Of a stretch of 27,900 nt of DNA, positions 16,321-24,194 are shown one piece after another (the first letter of the stretch is position 1; every line of letters starts with the position of its first letter). The notes under the pieces are model-generated. The model had not been told where the DNA came from and did no database searches. It saw only the letters and a list, made by a program, of their open reading frames with translations. This DNA is from an uncultured Actinomycetes bacterium (GTDB lineage Bacteria > Actinomycetota > Actinomycetes > S36-B12): assembly GCA_903918595.1 (NCBI GenBank), contig CAIXFB010000352.1:1-27900 (forward strand). Direction: 5' to 3'. The translations under genes were made by a program, and so were the position numbers.

Positions 16321-16335
16321 AAGGAGTCCCTCGTG
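16321..16335 (+). promoter_or_regulatory. Ribosome-binding site deciding a GTG start
   Basis: AAGGAG at 16321-16326 is followed after 6 bases by GTG at 16333. The frame is open back to an ATG at 16255, but that codon lacks a comparable site and would add 26 residues unlike the family N terminus. The GTG is therefore the likely start of the NMT1-like gene. Confidence 0.8.
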
Positions 16336-17205
16336 ACACAAGCACTGACCATCGGTCAATTCAGCCACTCCCCCGTCCTCGCAGCAGCCGAGCACCTAGG
16401 CCTGCTGGCGAATCTCGATCTCCAGATCAGCACGAAGAAAGTCGTGTCGTCGCCCGGCCAGTACGAGTGGCTACGCGATGGTGAGATTGATATTGCGATC
16501 ACCAGCCCCGACAACGTGCTGCTGTACGCCACGACTGATAAAAACCCGATCAGCGAGCAACTCGACATCACCATGCTCAGGGCAATCGACCGAGGTCTCG
16601 GGTTATCCCTTGTCACCCGACCCGACCTGGATCTCACGAACCCCGAAACCACGATTCGCATGGGGGTAGACGTCATGCGGTCGGGCTTCGCCTTTCTTCT
16701 GCGCTCCATGCTGACCTCACTCGGCGTGGCACCTGAACAACTCGAATTCGCCGAAGTGGGTTCAACTCCTACGCGGAAGGGGCTCCTGCTCGCAGGTGAA
16801 ATCGACGGAACGATTCTCAATGCCGAGTCAGTCGTGGAAGCCGCCGCCGCCGGAATGCGGGTGTGGTCATCCTCTGCCGACATCTCGGAGAACTACCTCG
16901 GCACTGTGATCGCAGTCGGACCCGGGTTTGACCCGAAGCTTGCTGTTGATTTTTTGCAGGTGTGGGCTGAATCGACCGCGTGGCTCCTACATGCGCCAGC
17001 CGCGGAGGTGTCGGCTGCACTGGGAAAGGTTGACCCTCGCCTTGGAACACCTGAATACCTGGAGATTCTGCGGAATCCGCTCATTGGACTGCTTCGTGAT
17101 CCCACAATCTCAGTTGAAGAGCTACAGATCCTGTGTGCCATTCGTGAGGGTTCAGGTGCCTACGTTCCCGCGCAGGCAGACCTGGAACGCTTGGCCACCG
17201 GGTGA
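16333..17205 (+). CDS. NMT1/THI5-like (SsuA-type) periplasmic-binding-fold protein without signal peptide
   Basis: A 290-residue type II binding-protein-fold protein. It opens directly with the first strand (TIGQFSHSPVLAAAEHLG) and then has VSSPGQYEWLRDGEIDIAIT, the usual ligand-pocket region, and FLLRSMLTSLGVAPEQLEF further on. There is no signal peptide or lipobox, so it should stay in the cytoplasm. It is followed by an MFS gene rather than ABC genes. Cytoplasmic proteins with this fold include the THI5 pyrimidine synthase, menaquinone enzymes MqnA/MqnD and 4,5-dihydroxyphthalate decarboxylase, so an enzyme or ligand sensor is possible. The stop overlaps the next start by GTGA. The function is not determined. 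Confidence 0.82.
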   Translation: MTQALTIGQFSHSPVLAAAEHLGLLANLDLQISTKKVVSSPGQYEWLRDGEIDIAITSPDNVLLYATTDKNPISEQLDITMLRAIDRGLGLSLVTRPDLDLTNPETTIRMGVDVMRSGFAFLLRSMLTSLGVAPEQLEFAEVGSTPTRKGLLLAGEIDGTILNAESVVEAAAAGMRVWSSSADISENYLGTVIAVGPGFDPKLAVDFLQVWAESTAWLLHAPAAEVSAALGKVDPRLGTPEYLEILRNPLIGLLRDPTISVEELQILCAIREGSGAYVPAQADLERLATG

Positions 17206-18368
17206 CGCAATGGTCGATTGAGAAAAGTATTCGGTTTCTCCCGTATGCAGTTTTCGTTGCAACATTCGAACGCACAGTCATCGCCCCCATGCTGTTGGGA
17301 ATGGCGCGAGACTTCAACGTAACCCTCGCAACGATCACCCTTTCAGCCAGCGCCTACTTGCTGTTTTACGGTTTGGCGCAACCTGTGTGGGGTTTGATTT
17401 CTGACCGTCTTGGGCGCACAGCAACCCTTCAACTGGCCCTCGTACTGGCCGGCGTGATGGACTTGATCAGCATCATTCCGATGGGCATTGAACCGTTCAT
17501 TGCGCTACGTGCAATCGCTGGTGCAGCAATGGCTGGCGTTTTTCCGGCCGCAATGATTTTCATCGGCGACACCGTCAAGAATCCCAAGGAACGTCAACCT
17601 GCTATCGCAAGTTTGCAAACAGGTGTTGCGCTAGCCCTCACCCTCGGCACCGTTCTCGGCGGCATCGGTATCGTCACAATCGGTTGGCAGGCTTTTTTCG
17701 TCATCACTGCGCTGTGCAGCTTCATCGTGGCGATTGTTGTTCGAGCGATGCCCAATCCCAAGCCGGGCGATGAACGTCTTCCAGTCAGAACCAGCTTCAA
17801 GATTGTGTTGAGCAACCCGTGGTCGTGGGTGTTGTTTGTCCTCGTCTTTGTTGAAGCTGGTGTTCTGCTCGGTGCATTCGCGCTGATCCCATCAGCGATG
17901 GAAACCGAAGGCAGCTCAGCGATTCTTGCCGGTGCAGTGACCGGTGCTTATGGGATCGCAGTGCTCTTCACGTCGATCATCGTGCGTCGCACCGCGACCC
18001 GCACCTCGCGTGCTCGACTCCTCGCCATTGGTGGAACCTGCGCCTCAGTCGGATTTCTCCTCATCGGCTTCAGCGTGTCACCCCTTATTGTCATGGTGAG
18101 CGTTGCTCTGCAAGGTGCATCTTGGGTATTCATGCACACGACCTTGCAAACCTGGGTCACGATGCTCACCGATGTAGCCCGGGCCACTGCAATCTCACTA
18201 TTTGCGGGCTTCATGTTCCTGGGTAACGGTGCCGGGGCCCAGATTTCCAGTTTGGTGCTGGAAAACTTTGGCGCAGCACCGTTGTTCCTGGGGGCTTTTG
18301 GCACCATGGTGGCACTCACCGTGTTCGCAGTATTGAGCAGTCGACGCTATGAGCATCGCTTAGGGTGA
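17202..18368 (+). CDS. MFS transporter
   Basis: A 388-residue major-facilitator permease with about 12 hydrophobic segments in two halves. The loop after the second segment has GLISDRLGRT, the MFS motif A. FERTVIAPMLLGMARDFNVT in the first segment and loop is typical of small-metabolite or drug/proton antiporters. It begins at GTG 17202 inside the stop of the NMT1-like gene, so translation is probably coupled, and it ends at the start region of the LacI gene. It could import a pathway substrate or export an intermediate; the direction is not readable. Confidence 0.92.
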   Translation: MTQWSIEKSIRFLPYAVFVATFERTVIAPMLLGMARDFNVTLATITLSASAYLLFYGLAQPVWGLISDRLGRTATLQLALVLAGVMDLISIIPMGIEPFIALRAIAGAAMAGVFPAAMIFIGDTVKNPKERQPAIASLQTGVALALTLGTVLGGIGIVTIGWQAFFVITALCSFIVAIVVRAMPNPKPGDERLPVRTSFKIVLSNPWSWVLFVLVFVEAGVLLGAFALIPSAMETEGSSAILAGAVTGAYGIAVLFTSIIVRRTATRTSRARLLAIGGTCASVGFLLIGFSVSPLIVMVSVALQGASWVFMHTTLQTWVTMLTDVARATAISLFAGFMFLGNGAGAQISSLVLENFGAAPLFLGAFGTMVALTVFAVLSSRRYEHRLG

Positions 18369-18373
18369 TGGGC

Positions 18374-19393
18374 ATGGCTGCCACACTGAAGGACGTTGCC
18401 AAGAAGGTTGGCATCCACCCCGCAACAGTTTCCCGAGCGCTCAACCCAAACACCGCCCATCTGGTGAATGCGGCGACAGTCATCAAGGTGCGCAAGGCTG
18501 CTGCGGCCCTGAATTATGTGCCAAACCCCATGGCCGCTGGCCTCCGAACTTCACGGTCGCACACGATCGGCGTGGTGATCCCTGACCTCAACAACCCGGT
18601 CTTCCCGGGAATGGTCCGCGGGATCCAGGACACCCTCTCCCGCACCGGATATACGCCCTTGCTGGTCAACACCGACAACGATCCCGAGTCAGAGGCGCAT
18701 GTGATCGCCGCGCTCAGTGCCCGCAGAGTCGACGGTTTCATCCTGGCCACCGCCCGGCGCGACCACCCACTGCTCGTCGAGCTCAGCGAAAAGTTCCCGA
18801 TCGTCCTCATCAACCGCGTCTCGGAGAGCGTGCAGCTCCCCTCCGTCTCCGCCGATGATCTGCACGGAATTCGGCTCGCGGTCGAGCACCTCTACGGACT
18901 CGGGCATCGAAGCATCGCCCACATCGCCGGTCCGGCGTGGTCATCCTCGGGCCATGAACGTTCACAGGCGTTCTCGAAGGCAATGCGCGATCACGATTTG
19001 GTTCCCGCCCGCAGGCCGGTGGCGGTCACGGCGTGGAGTATCGAGAGCGCGCGCGAGGCTGCGCTGCGTCTGCTCAACGATGATCCCACCCTCACCGCGA
19101 TCGTTGCCGCCAATGATCAGATCGCTCTCGGCGCGATCGCCGCAGCCAAGTCAATGAAGCGCAGGTGTCCCCGGGACCTCAGCGTGGTCGGGTATAACGA
19201 CATGCCACTTATGGATCTCGTCGATCCTCCGCTCACCACGGTTCGGGTGCCGCAGCATGACATCGGCGCCGAGTCGGCACGACTGATGCTGAGTCTGCTC
19301 GTCGAGGAGGGGTCCACACCCATCAAGCAGGTTCGCCTCACACCTGAACTCATAATCCGTTCATCAACCGCTCCCCCGAGAAGCGCATCATGA
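18374..19393 (+). CDS. LacI-family transcriptional regulator
   Basis: A DNA-binding repressor or activator of the LacI/GalR family. Its N-terminal helix-turn-helix is TLKDVAKKVGIHPATVSRAL. The hinge helix is NYVPNPMAAGLRTSRS, whose leucine is the residue that in relatives intercalates at the central CpG of the operator. A type I ligand-binding core follows (TIGVVIPDLNNPVFPGMVRG to the C terminus). Starts are possible at GTG 18365, ATG 18368 and ATG 18374. The last gives the usual four residues before the helix and has AGGG 8 bases upstream, so I choose it. It overlaps the aldo/keto reductase by ATGA. The three CG-centred palindromes nearby are its likely targets; the effector is presumably the transported compound or a breakdown product. 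Confidence 0.93.
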   Translation: MAATLKDVAKKVGIHPATVSRALNPNTAHLVNAATVIKVRKAAAALNYVPNPMAAGLRTSRSHTIGVVIPDLNNPVFPGMVRGIQDTLSRTGYTPLLVNTDNDPESEAHVIAALSARRVDGFILATARRDHPLLVELSEKFPIVLINRVSESVQLPSVSADDLHGIRLAVEHLYGLGHRSIAHIAGPAWSSSGHERSQAFSKAMRDHDLVPARRPVAVTAWSIESAREAALRLLNDDPTLTAIVAANDQIALGAIAAAKSMKRRCPRDLSVVGYNDMPLMDLVDPPLTTVRVPQHDIGAESARLMLSLLVEEGSTPIKQVRLTPELIIRSSTAPPRSAS

Positions 19394-20385
19394 TCCCTGT
19401 CCGCACGCTGGGATCTGGCTCAGCCGCCCTCGACGTGAGCGAACTCGGCCTCGGCTGCATGGGTATGACATACGCCTACGGTGCATCCGATGAGGGAGCC
19501 TGTCTGGCGACCCTGGACCGCGCGCTCGACCTTGGCGTGAGCTTCTACGACTCATCCGATTCCTACGGTCCCTATACCAATGAGGAACTCCTCGGACCTT
19601 TCGTGCAGCGCAACCGTGATCAGGTTGTGATCGCCAGCAAGTTCGGTCAGGAGTTCCGGTCGGATGGCACCCGTGGAGTGAATGGCCGCCCCGAGTATGT
19701 GCGTGCCGCTTGCGAAGCCAGTCTTTTGCGGTTGGGCATTGACACCATTGACCTGTACTACCAACACCGCATCGACAAAAGCACCCCGATTGAGGAAACC
19801 TGGGGAGCACTCGGGGAACTCGTTGTCGAAGGGAAGGTGCGCTACCTCGGACTCAGCGAAGCATCCGCCGAAACGATCAGACGGGCCCATGCCACACATC
19901 CCGTCACTGCATTACAGACCGAATGGTCGCTCTGGACTCGTGATGTTGAAGTCAACGGAATCCTCGATACTGTTCGCGAGCTGGGCATCGGCTTCGTGCC
20001 CTATTCACCGCTGGGCCGAGGTTTTCTCACCGGCACGATTACCAACAACGCAGATTTGGCAGGTGATGATGGTCGCCGCTCATGGCCTCGATTCCAAGAT
20101 GATGCACTCGTTGCGAACATGGGTATCGCTGACGCCGTGCGCGAAGTCTCAGCCCAGATAGGTGCCACCCCAGCTCGAGTGGCACTTGCGTGGCTACTCG
20201 CCCAAGGCCCAGACGTCGTGCCGATTCCTGGGGCGCGCAAGATTTCGCACCTGGAAGATAACTGCGCTGCTAGCGATGTTGAATTGAGTGCAGGAAACAT
20301 TGCCTTCCTTGACGCTGCAGCTCCGGTCGGTGCGGCAACAGGTGGCCGTTATCCCGACGCACTCATGAAATCGATTGACGCTTAA
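19390..20385 (+). CDS. Aldo/keto reductase
   Basis: A 331-residue NADPH-dependent carbonyl reductase of TIM-barrel fold, resembling the AKR13/YakC-like group. The catalytic tetrad is complete: Asp54 and Tyr59 in FYDSSDSYG, Lys84 in ASKFG and His126 in LYYQHRID. NADP-binding features at the C terminus include VPIPGARKISHLEDN. It is the last gene of the plus operon, overlapping lacI by ATGA, and its 3' end overlaps the convergent transporter gene by 23 bases. It probably reduces or oxidises an aldehyde or ketone intermediate of the pathway; the substrate is unknown. Confidence 0.94.
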   Translation: MIPVRTLGSGSAALDVSELGLGCMGMTYAYGASDEGACLATLDRALDLGVSFYDSSDSYGPYTNEELLGPFVQRNRDQVVIASKFGQEFRSDGTRGVNGRPEYVRAACEASLLRLGIDTIDLYYQHRIDKSTPIEETWGALGELVVEGKVRYLGLSEASAETIRRAHATHPVTALQTEWSLWTRDVEVNGILDTVRELGIGFVPYSPLGRGFLTGTITNNADLAGDDGRRSWPRFQDDALVANMGIADAVREVSAQIGATPARVALAWLLAQGPDVVPIPGARKISHLEDNCAASDVELSAGNIAFLDAAAPVGAATGGRYPDALMKSIDA

Positions 20386-21286
20386 TCCCGCTCACCAGCA
20401 CAGCCGCAAACGCGATCAACACGCCGATCACGAGGCCAAGGTCCACGTAATCGGTGGTCCACCAGTCGAGCACGAGTGATCCGCTGAGTTGTCCGGCGAT
20501 CGCGAGCACACTCAATCGCAAGACACCGACCTTGCCCACCACCCACGCGGCCGTAGCGATGAAGGTCACGCCCACAAATCCTCCGAGGTAAAGCCACAGT
20601 GGGCTGGTAGGAAGAGCCGAAATCGAACCGCCGGTGAAGATCAAAGCCAACCCGAAGCCCGCAAAAAGTACCGCTGTTCCCACAACAAAGTTGACCCACG
20701 CGGCGACGATCGGCTCACGGGTAGCGCGACTCACGGTGCCGTTGATGGCCTGTTGGATCGCAACACCGATACCCGCGATGAAACAGAGAGCCACCAAAGC
20801 AGGTGAAAGGTTCGCGTCGCCAAGCCGACCAGAAACGGCAACCAAGACAGCCGTCACGCCAAGAATTGCCGAGATGGCTCGCGGAGCAGTGATCGCCTGC
20901 TTGCCGGCCGGGCCAAGGCCAAGACGATCGACGATCAGCGAGGCCGAACTTTGGCCCGAGACCAAAGCAACAGCAAAGAGTGCAACTCCAATAACAGGAA
21001 CCGACGTGCTCTGGGCAAAAACAAAGAGCGCCCCAAAAACCCCGCCAGCGAGCTGCCACCAGAGAAGCTCTCGCGATAGATAGGCGTATCCGAGGCGCAT
21101 CACCCCCTGACGCATCCGTCGAAGGGACATCACGAGCGCGCTGAGTAGCAGGAGTCCGACAGAGAATGACACCAACGCAGCTTGAACACCACTGCCCAGG
21201 ACATCTGCGAGCGTTCCGTTTGCCCGAGACTGAATTGCAGTGAGCGACCCTACAAAAAAGGCAGCAAGAATCGGGAGGAGCAGCAC
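20363..21286 (-). CDS. DMT-superfamily transporter, YdcZ (DUF606) type
   Basis: A 307-residue membrane protein with about ten hydrophobic segments in two repeats. Each repeat contains the family's Gln-rich helix: AIQSRANGTLADVLGSGVQA near the N terminus and AIQQAINGTVSRATREPIVA in the second half. The similarity of these two motifs shows the internal duplication. Function in this family is poorly known; drug/metabolite transport is inferred. The start is a GTG 37 bases after the purH stop with no good ribosome site, so it may be expressed with purH. It could belong to either the catabolic island or the housekeeping block. Confidence 0.87.
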   Translation of the reverse strand: MLLLPILAAFFVGSLTAIQSRANGTLADVLGSGVQAALVSFSVGLLLLSALVMSLRRMRQGVMRLGYAYLSRELLWWQLAGGVFGALFVFAQSTSVPVIGVALFAVALVSGQSSASLIVDRLGLGPAGKQAITAPRAISAILGVTAVLVAVSGRLGDANLSPALVALCFIAGIGVAIQQAINGTVSRATREPIVAAWVNFVVGTAVLFAGFGLALIFTGGSISALPTSPLWLYLGGFVGVTFIATAAWVVGKVGVLRLSVLAIAGQLSGSLVLDWWTTDYVDLGLVIGVLIAFAAVLVSGIKRQSIS

Positions 21287-21323
21287 GCCACGCTGCGCTG
21301 TTCCACCTCCGGTTGCCGGAACG

Positions 21324-22877
21324 CTAGTGGAAGAAATGCCGAGTCCCAGTGAAATACATGGTGACCCCGGCAGCCGTAGCTGCCGCGATCACTTCCTCAT
21401 CGCGCACCGAGCCGCCCGGTTGCACAACTGCAGTGACGCCAGCATCGAGCAGCACCTGCAGGCCATCGGCAAATGGGAAGAAAGCATCACTTGCCGCAAC
21501 CGATCCAGTTGCTCGGTCACCTGCTCGCTCAACCGCGAGCTTTGCGGAATCCACACGATTGACCTGGCCCATACCCACGCCCACTGCGGCAGTGCCGCGC
21601 GCGAGCAAGATCGCATTTGACTTCACTGAACGGCAGGCAGTCCAAGCGAACTCGAGATCTCGCAGAGTCGCTAAGTCTGCGGGTGCACCACTCACCAGAG
21701 TCCAGTTCGCGGGGTCGTCGCCATCGGCCGTGACGTCGTCGACAGTTTGCACCAACACTCCCCCACTGATTGTCCGCATTTCCACACGTCGACCAGGGTG
21801 CGGGCCAGGCGAGCGCAAAATTCGCAGATTTGGTTTCTGGGTGAGGACCGCCAAAGCTTCAGGGGTGAATTCAGGGGCGATGATCACCTCCGTGAAAACC
21901 GGAGCCAGCGCAGAAGCAAACTCTGCTGTGACCGTTCTATTCGCAGCCACGACTCCACCGAATGCAGATACGGTATCGGTCGCATGGGCATTGAGGTAGG
22001 CCTCTTCAATGCCATGAGCAGTTGCGATCCCACACGGATTGGCGTGCTTGATGATGGCCACCGCAGGTTCAGTGAAATCAAAAGCTGCCCGGCGGGCCGC
22101 ATCAGCATCGACATAGTTGTTGTACGACATCGGCTTGCCGTGCAATTGCTCGGCGCCAGCAAGACCAGCCTCACCTGAATGCGCCCGATAGAGCGCTGCT
22201 TCCTGATGCGGGTTCTCTCCGTACCGCAGCACCTCACCGCGCTCCCACGATTGACCTAACCAGTGCGGGAACTGCTCTCCATCCGCTTGGCGTTCAAGCC
22301 ACGTCGCAACTGCAATGTCGTAGGTCGCCGTATGCGAAAAGGCTTGGGCAGCAAGCGAGGTGCGCTCACCGAGGGTAAAGCCGCCAGCGTTGAGAGCGTG
22401 TTCGATATCTGGGTACGCACTTGGCGAAACCACCACGGCCACATTTGCGTGGTTCTTAGCCGACGCCCGAACCATTGCTGGCCCACCGATGTCAATCTGT
22501 TCGACGCACTCATCCTGCGAAGCCCCAGAGTTGACGGTATGCGTGAACGGGTACAGGTTGACTACTACGAGTTCAAAAGGTGCAATCCCGTGCTCTGCTA
22601 GCTGCTCCCGGTGTGATTCTTTGCGCAGATCAGCGAGCAATCCGCCGTGGATGTGCGGATGCAAGGTCTTCACCCGGCCATCGAGGCATTCTGGGAAACC
22701 AGTCACCTCACCCACGGGAGTCACCGGGATCCCTGCCGCCGCGATCGTAGCGGCGGTGGAACCAGTCGAAACAATCTCTACTCCGGCAGAGTCCAAGGCC
22801 TTGGCAAGGTCAAGCAATCCGGTTTTGTCATAGACGGATACCAGCGCCCGAGAAATGCGTCGTCGATCCTCGCTCAT
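21324..22877 (-). CDS. purH: Bifunctional AICAR transformylase / IMP cyclohydrolase
   Basis: Catalyses the last two steps of de novo IMP synthesis: formyl transfer from 10-formyltetrahydrofolate to AICAR, then ring closure. Its 517 residues match the family. The N-terminal MGS-like cyclohydrolase domain starts ALVSVYDKTGLLDLAKAL and contains VKTLHPHIHGGLLADL. The transformylase domain contains IIKHANPCGIA and CRSVKSNAILLARG and ends with RHFFH. AAGGAG lies 6 bases before the ATG, and the gap after purN is only 10 bases. Confidence 0.98.
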   Translation of the reverse strand: MSEDRRRISRALVSVYDKTGLLDLAKALDSAGVEIVSTGSTAATIAAAGIPVTPVGEVTGFPECLDGRVKTLHPHIHGGLLADLRKESHREQLAEHGIAPFELVVVNLYPFTHTVNSGASQDECVEQIDIGGPAMVRASAKNHANVAVVVSPSAYPDIEHALNAGGFTLGERTSLAAQAFSHTATYDIAVATWLERQADGEQFPHWLGQSWERGEVLRYGENPHQEAALYRAHSGEAGLAGAEQLHGKPMSYNNYVDADAARRAAFDFTEPAVAIIKHANPCGIATAHGIEEAYLNAHATDTVSAFGGVVAANRTVTAEFASALAPVFTEVIIAPEFTPEALAVLTQKPNLRILRSPGPHPGRRVEMRTISGGVLVQTVDDVTADGDDPANWTLVSGAPADLATLRDLEFAWTACRSVKSNAILLARGTAAVGVGMGQVNRVDSAKLAVERAGDRATGSVAASDAFFPFADGLQVLLDAGVTAVVQPGGSVRDEEVIAAATAAGVTMYFTGTRHFFH

Positions 22878-22887
22878 GCCCGCTCCT

Positions 22888-23454
22888 TCATAGGTCTTGC
22901 CCCTTCATCAGCTCCGTGACAACCGATACCAGCAATTGCCGCTCGATGACTTTGATGCGTTCATGCAAACGTTCGACGTCGTCGTCGACGAGCACAGGCA
23001 CCGCCTGCTGGGCGATGATCGGTCCGGTGTCAACGCCTTCATCGATGAAGTGCACGGTCGCTCCAGTGACTGTGACGCCGTAATCCAATGCATCGCGCAC
23101 TGCGTGTGCTCCTGGGAATGCCGGCAGTAGCGCAGGGTGGGTGTTGATGAGTTGACCGCGGAAGGACTGCACCGTTGCCGGGCCAAGGATGCGCATGAAA
23201 CCCGCGCTGACCACCAGATCCGGCTCGCATTCTCTGATTCGATCATTCAAGGCAGCATCCCAATCCAGTCGATTGGAATACTCGTGCGGATCCACGATGA
23301 AGGTGGGAATACCTGCCGCTTCGGCTCGAGTAAGAGCTTGCACGTGAGGGCGATCAGCTCCGACCGCCACGATCTTTGGCTGCATCGGGCTATCGATGAG
23401 TGCTTGGAGGAGGCTGCCAGAACCTGATGCGAGAACACAGATCCGGCCGGCCAC
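22888..23454 (-). CDS. purN: Phosphoribosylglycinamide formyltransferase
   Basis: Transfers a formyl group from 10-formyltetrahydrofolate to GAR in purine synthesis. Its 188 residues are normal for PurN. The N terminus CVLASGSGSLLQALID is the phosphate-binding region. Catalytic Asn104 and His106 occur in INTHPALLP, and Asp142 in DEGVDTGPI. The start is GTG 23454 with a weak GGGG upstream. It precedes purH in the same operon, the usual actinobacterial order. Confidence 0.97.
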   Translation of the reverse strand: MAGRICVLASGSGSLLQALIDSPMQPKIVAVGADRPHVQALTRAEAAGIPTFIVDPHEYSNRLDWDAALNDRIRECEPDLVVSAGFMRILGPATVQSFRGQLINTHPALLPAFPGAHAVRDALDYGVTVTGATVHFIDEGVDTGPIIAQQAVPVLVDDDVERLHERIKVIERQLLVSVVTELMKGQDL

Positions 23455-23486
23455 TACCCCAGCCTATCGGCGCGCGTTGGCCTGAC

Positions 23487-24194
23487 TTAGAACGTGAGTG
23501 GAGCGCTCAATCTCCGGTAGACATGGGCGGTTGTCAGGGCTGCGAGTGGAAGTGTGAGAAGGGTAGGAATTCCCAAGAACAGCCCGCCCAAAATGAACAT
23601 CGAGACGTTGAACGCCAGCAATGCCAGGCACAGGGCGGGCGCCCGCCGAACAAGTTGGGCACTTGCACGGAGGGCATCAACTGGCCCCGCGCCGGTGTCG
23701 AGTGCAAAGAATGGCGCGAACTGCAGCAAGAAAAGGGCCAAAATCCCGGGGATGATGCACAGCGCGAAGCCAGTGATGCCGACTACCAACACGGAGACAA
23801 CAGCCACAGCAAAAGGTGCGGCGTTATGCATCGAGAAAGCGTCCGGGATCGTCAAAGTCCTCCCCGAATATGCCAAGAGTGCAGCCCGGATCGACCAGAT
23901 GGTCGCAAGAACCGTGAGCGCAAGGAAGAAAATGAAGCCGATTGCCGATGAGAATGCAGCACTTGTTACCCCCGATTCGCAGGCATTCTGCTGACCGACG
24001 GTTTGCACCTGCAGGCAAGCAATCAGGGCGTCGTTCATTGGCTGCACGGCAATTTGCTGGCCGAACTGAATCCCGGCTACAACGAGAGCCGTCACTACAA
24101 AGACGGCCGGATTCGCTCGAAAGGTGTTCCATGCCCACGTTAATGAACTACCGATGCCACTCCCCTGCGGCAACTGCGAATCAGACCAACTCAT
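23487..24194 (-). CDS. Uncharacterised integral membrane protein
   Basis: A 235-residue protein with five or six hydrophobic segments, for example VVTALVVAGI, IGFIFFLALTVLATIWSI and VVSVLVVGITGFALCIIPGI. An amphipathic motif, GSSLTWAWNTFRANP, comes first. This pattern occurs in many actinobacterial membrane proteins of unknown function located near purN. I cannot name a function. The frame extends upstream to 24272, but those 26 residues are polar, Cys-rich and lie within the DUF6350 gene. ATG 24194, overlapping that gene by only 14 bases, is the likelier start. Confidence 0.75.
   Translation of the reverse strand: MSWSDSQLPQGSGIGSSLTWAWNTFRANPAVFVVTALVVAGIQFGQQIAVQPMNDALIACLQVQTVGQQNACESGVTSAAFSSAIGFIFFLALTVLATIWSIRAALLAYSGRTLTIPDAFSMHNAAPFAVAVVSVLVVGITGFALCIIPGILALFLLQFAPFFALDTGAGPVDALRASAQLVRRAPALCLALLAFNVSMFILGGLFLGIPTLLTLPLAALTTAHVYRRLSAPLTF

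Noticed and set aside
16255..16332. Upstream extension of the NMT1-like gene
   Set aside because: The added 26 residues have no ribosome site and are not a signal peptide; GTG 16333 has AAGGAG at good spacing.
20369..20376. AATCGATT, resembling the operator core, at the end of the aldo/keto reductase gene
   Set aside because: Only the 8-base core matches, the flanks differ, and it lies inside coding sequence where two convergent genes end, not at a promoter.
23261..23277. CCAATC...GATTGG inverted repeat
   Set aside because: It has a different spacing and no central CG palindrome, and it lies inside purN; probably chance.
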